From Chromera velia (lineage: Eukaryota; Sar; Chromeraceae): 35,336 bases of DNA. Where the stretch lies: positions 15,001 through 50,336 of the forward strand of contig JAHBMJ010001527.1 of NCBI GenBank assembly GCA_018398765.1. Direction: 5' to 3'. Of the stretch, positions 33,070 to 35,336 are shown piece by piece (the first letter of the stretch is position 1; every line of letters starts with the position of its first letter). The translations under genes and the position numbers were made by a program. The notes beneath the pieces are model-generated. The model made no database searches. It saw nothing but the letters and a program-made list of their open reading frames with translations, and was not told where the DNA came from.

Positions 33070-33520
33070 CAGGGACAGACACTGCTAGACAGAGAGATAA
33101 ACCATACATACAGAATGAAATGGCACCAGACTTGTCACCAGAGTCAATTCAAACTCTTTAATTTCAGAGACAGAGTCAAGTGTATCCTCCGTTTGGTGTT
33201 GTAGCTGCAATGTAGTGGCTTAGGGAAAGGGACAGCTCCAGCTTTCTCAATTCTTTCTACTGATAATTCCAGACCCCTCCATCTCTCATATTAAAATATA
33301 TGCAGTGGTCTCCAAGTCTTGACGGTAGTGTCCCTCCAACCACTCAGTGACCACTGGGGAGGTGTCATCTGAGGTGACGTACTGTTCAATGCGTGCCATT
33401 GCGTGGCTGTTTTGCGATTTTTTTTGTGCATGCTTGCATGTACGGCGTTGCACGTGGGGTGTTGCATGGCGTTGCCGCGCCGCAGCGCGGCACCGGCACC
33501 GCCGCGCCGCCTTGCAAACT

Positions 33521-33594
33521 TGCGCGCTTCGCGCGCATGCAGCGTACGGATCGTCGATCGGCGGCGAGCTACGGGTTGCGCGCTTCGCGCGCAA
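33521..33594. repeat. Two GCGCGC-TTC-GCGCGC hairpins near the right end of the hAT element
   Basis: TGCGCGC/GCGCGCA around TTC at 33521-33537, and TTGCGCGC/GCGCGCAA around TTC at 33576-33594. They have the same loop as the hairpin at 32603-32629. The flanking DNA is strongly GC-rich (33465-33600). Confidence 0.88.
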
Positions 33595-33698
33595 CTATGC
33601 CGAAAAATATCGATATTGCCGAAAAATGCCGAAAAAAGGGCCAATATCGGCATTTCGGCACTTATGCCGGTTCAGCAATTACCAGCCCTGTTCCCCGG

Positions 33699-33916
33699 TG
33701 GCTCTCAGTGTCTTTCGATACATTAGAATCTGTATGACGAGCGGAGACACTCCAGGGGTCACTGTGAAGGGCCTGGCATACAGGCTTTCTTTGCAACGGT
33801 CCATTCAAATTGATTGATTCACGCATGCGTTCATGAAGAGTTCCATTCTCAAACGTCCCTCTTGCGGTGGTCCATCGAGAGCTTTTCGGGACTTCAGCAG
33901 ACTTGCAACTACTGTT
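33699..33916. other. Non-coding flank right of the hAT element
   Basis: No gene or repeat was recognised. Confidence 0.4.
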
Positions 33917-34153
33917 TTAGGGGATGCATTGTTGATCAAATTCGATGACGGGAGCTAGTAGAGAGAGAAGCTTTTTGTACGGTTTGCGTGCGTCCATGGG
34001 AGGCAGGACACGGAGTTGTTGCAAATCGAATTTATGTCCGACAAGGGACAGATTCGCAAGCTGTTGTATACACGAGACAGAGGTAAGTTCGACGATCAGC
34101 ACTGCTCGCAATCGGTCGAGCTGTCTTCTCCCTACCTCGCATGCACATGCCAC
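33917..34153 (-). CDS. Hypothetical ORF, 78 residues
   Basis: Minus strand, ATG 34153, stop at 33917. The sequence (SCIQQLANLSLVGHKFDL, PPMDARKPYKKLL) has a natural-looking composition but no recognised domain. The opposite strand has a donor-like GAG|GTAAGT at about 34082, so the real gene, if any, could be on the plus strand. It may be an exon or chance. Confidence 0.25.
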   Translation of the reverse strand: MACACEVGRRQLDRLRAVLIVELTSVSCIQQLANLSLVGHKFDLQQLRVLPPMDARKPYKKLLSLLAPVIEFDQQCIP

Positions 34154-34456
34154 CTTCTCTCCTCAATCATTCCGCCTCATCATTAATTTGAGCCCTTTTT
34201 CCTTCCTTTGATTTTTACTTCATTCTCTCGATGTGGGTCGAGAGAACTATATAATTGAATTTCGGGAGACGAAAATCAGGTCTGCTTTCCGTTGAGATCG
34301 AGGAGCCTTATGCATCTGACTAACTTCATTCAGTGAAAAGACCTCGACTGAGGCAGAAATTTAGTCTGAGCAGCTGTCAATCGAAATCCACGATTTTCGT
34401 CTACGTGTTTCTGTAGTGTAGTTGGAGACAGAGAGGAAGACAGACAGAGGTAAGGA

Positions 34457-34804
34457 ATGGTCAACCGATGTTCTCTTCCCTCTGCAGGATCTCTGCAGGT
34501 CAAGGACGCGCGAAGAGAACTTACATCCTTCAAGCGCTCTCAACCGCCCCCCCATCCCCCCTGTTTCGTGCTCCTTCGCAGAAAAGAAGGGGCCGACGTG
34601 TCCCTCCAGACTTTCTATCACGCATGGGAGACGCATCAAGCAACGAACTGCACGAGGACTTCAGAGAAATGGACAGCGGCAACTCCGTCAGACTGCTACA
34701 ACTACACCAAGGACGCAGTAGATGCGCTCCACAGAGCACACAACGGATTTTGTGTGGATTGCTGCAGTCGCCAAAGGGGAGTGATTAGGGGTGAGGATTC
34801 ATGA
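34457..34804 (+). CDS. Hypothetical ORF, 115 residues
   Basis: ATG 34457, stop TGA at 34802-34804. The frame passes through CTTCCCTCTGCAG, which looks like a splice acceptor (34477-34489), preceded by a donor-like GAG|GTAAGG at 34449-34452, so the first codons may be intronic. The part FYHAWETHQATNC to CVDCCSRQRG is plausible protein with several Cys, but no family was recognised. Overlapping ORFs exist in the other two plus frames, which lowers confidence. Confidence 0.25.
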   Translation: MVNRCSLPSAGSLQVKDARRELTSFKRSQPPPHPPCFVLLRRKEGADVSLQTFYHAWETHQATNCTRTSEKWTAATPSDCYNYTKDAVDALHRAHNGFCVDCCSRQRGVIRGEDS

Positions 34805-35336
34805 AGGAGACTGCATGGCCGAACAGAAAGAGAGAACTTTTATGAGGGCGTGAACGAAGAGAGAAAGCGCTCTGATTTCAAGGGACCATCCAGACAAAAC
34901 ATCACTGTCACTATAAGGAGCACAGTCGATCTGCCGCACACATTTTGAAGACGACCGATAAGATCCCGGACTCGATCGTGCATGGATCATGAGTCCCTTC
35001 ATTGATTCTCTGCTTCTCGCTCGATCCTCGATCGAGAGAGTTTGAATTTCTCTGCTGATGTGGTGCCGTTTGCACATCATGACCTACTGTGATGCGTGCA
35101 AGTCTGCAAGAAGCCATGAAAGTGTGCAAAGCATCCACTTTGGGAACACACATCCCTGCAAAGAGCGGCCATGTTCACTTCTCCTTTCCTGGAGGATTTG
35201 CGGTCCCTTTTCTTTTGTGGTGAAATTCAGAGAGAGTCATCCAGTCGCACGAGAACAAGTCGACCTGAATGTGAGGGAAAGAACATGCACATTCATTCAG
35301 CCCCCTGAACTCTTCTCCGCTGTCCCCCCCCCCCCC
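34805..35336. other. Non-coding right end, ends in a C tract
   Basis: No gene was recognised. TCGATCCTCGATCGAGAGAG near 35020-35040 is a short palindromic stretch. The window ends with about 14 C, the same kind of tract that flanks the internal gap, suggesting a contig end. Confidence 0.5.

Larger units (their letters stand above)
30238..33690. mobile_element. hAT-type DNA transposon, 3453 bp, with intact target site duplication
   Basis: The left end reads CAGGGCTGGTAA and the right end is its exact reverse complement TTACCAGCCCTG (12 of 12). The 8 bp immediately outside each end are identical: TTCCCCGG at 30230-30237 and 33691-33698. CAGGG ends and an 8-bp duplication define the hAT superfamily. 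Subterminal GGGCCAATATCGG occurs in the same orientation near both ends (about 30287 and 33636). The interior holds a foldback cluster, a second inverted repeat (30794-30815 versus 32744-32766), a 44-bp tandem repeat, hairpins, the 94-bp dispersed repeat and minus-strand frames. No typical hAT catalytic or dimerisation domain was recognised, so the copy is probably non-autonomous or composite (nested). Confidence 0.87.

Overview
This window looks like nuclear DNA of a protist. It has two long intron-rich protein genes with GT-AG introns, several eukaryotic transposons of different classes, many CA/GA/TG microsatellites and AT-rich intergenic islands. The kinase style, the recurrent TGCATGCA motifs and the retroelement types would suit an alveolate, possibly a chromerid such as Chromera; that is inference, not proof. 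The window contains one assembly gap (64 N between C tracts) and ends in a C tract.

Layout. 1-5000: no gene found; a 126-bp direct repeat, a 94-bp dispersed repeat, and a 696-bp hAT-like non-autonomous element inserted into a local repeat whose intact neighbour shows the empty site. 5104-7047 (+): a reverse transcriptase frame broken by two stops. 8448-15107 (+): a complete seven-exon gene for a 1174-residue protein of unknown function with helical repeats and a charged coiled-coil tail. 15108-17480: non-coding, with a diverged inverted repeat and a TG microsatellite. 17484-19070 (-): a 5'-truncated, frameshifted LINE with an RT palm end, a zinc knuckle and an R2-type endonuclease-like end. 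19380-20507: AT-rich DNA and the 3' flank of the next gene. 20508-29542 (-): a twelve-exon protein kinase gene of 1688 residues; the kinase domain is divergent (MQD for HRD, DPG for DFG) and is followed by a tail of about 1300 residues rich in Pro, Gln and Ala. 30238-33690: a hAT-type DNA transposon with 12-bp inverted ends and a perfect 8-bp target duplication, with internal palindromes, a 44-bp tandem repeat and broken minus-strand frames. 33699-35336: two weak ORFs only.

The two real genes point toward each other (convergent), separated by the LINE remnant and AT-rich DNA. Nothing suggests they share a pathway. Exon boundaries were read by eye: every junction has GT and AG, and codon phase is kept through all joins of both genes, which is the main support for the models. 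There is no transcript or homology search behind them.
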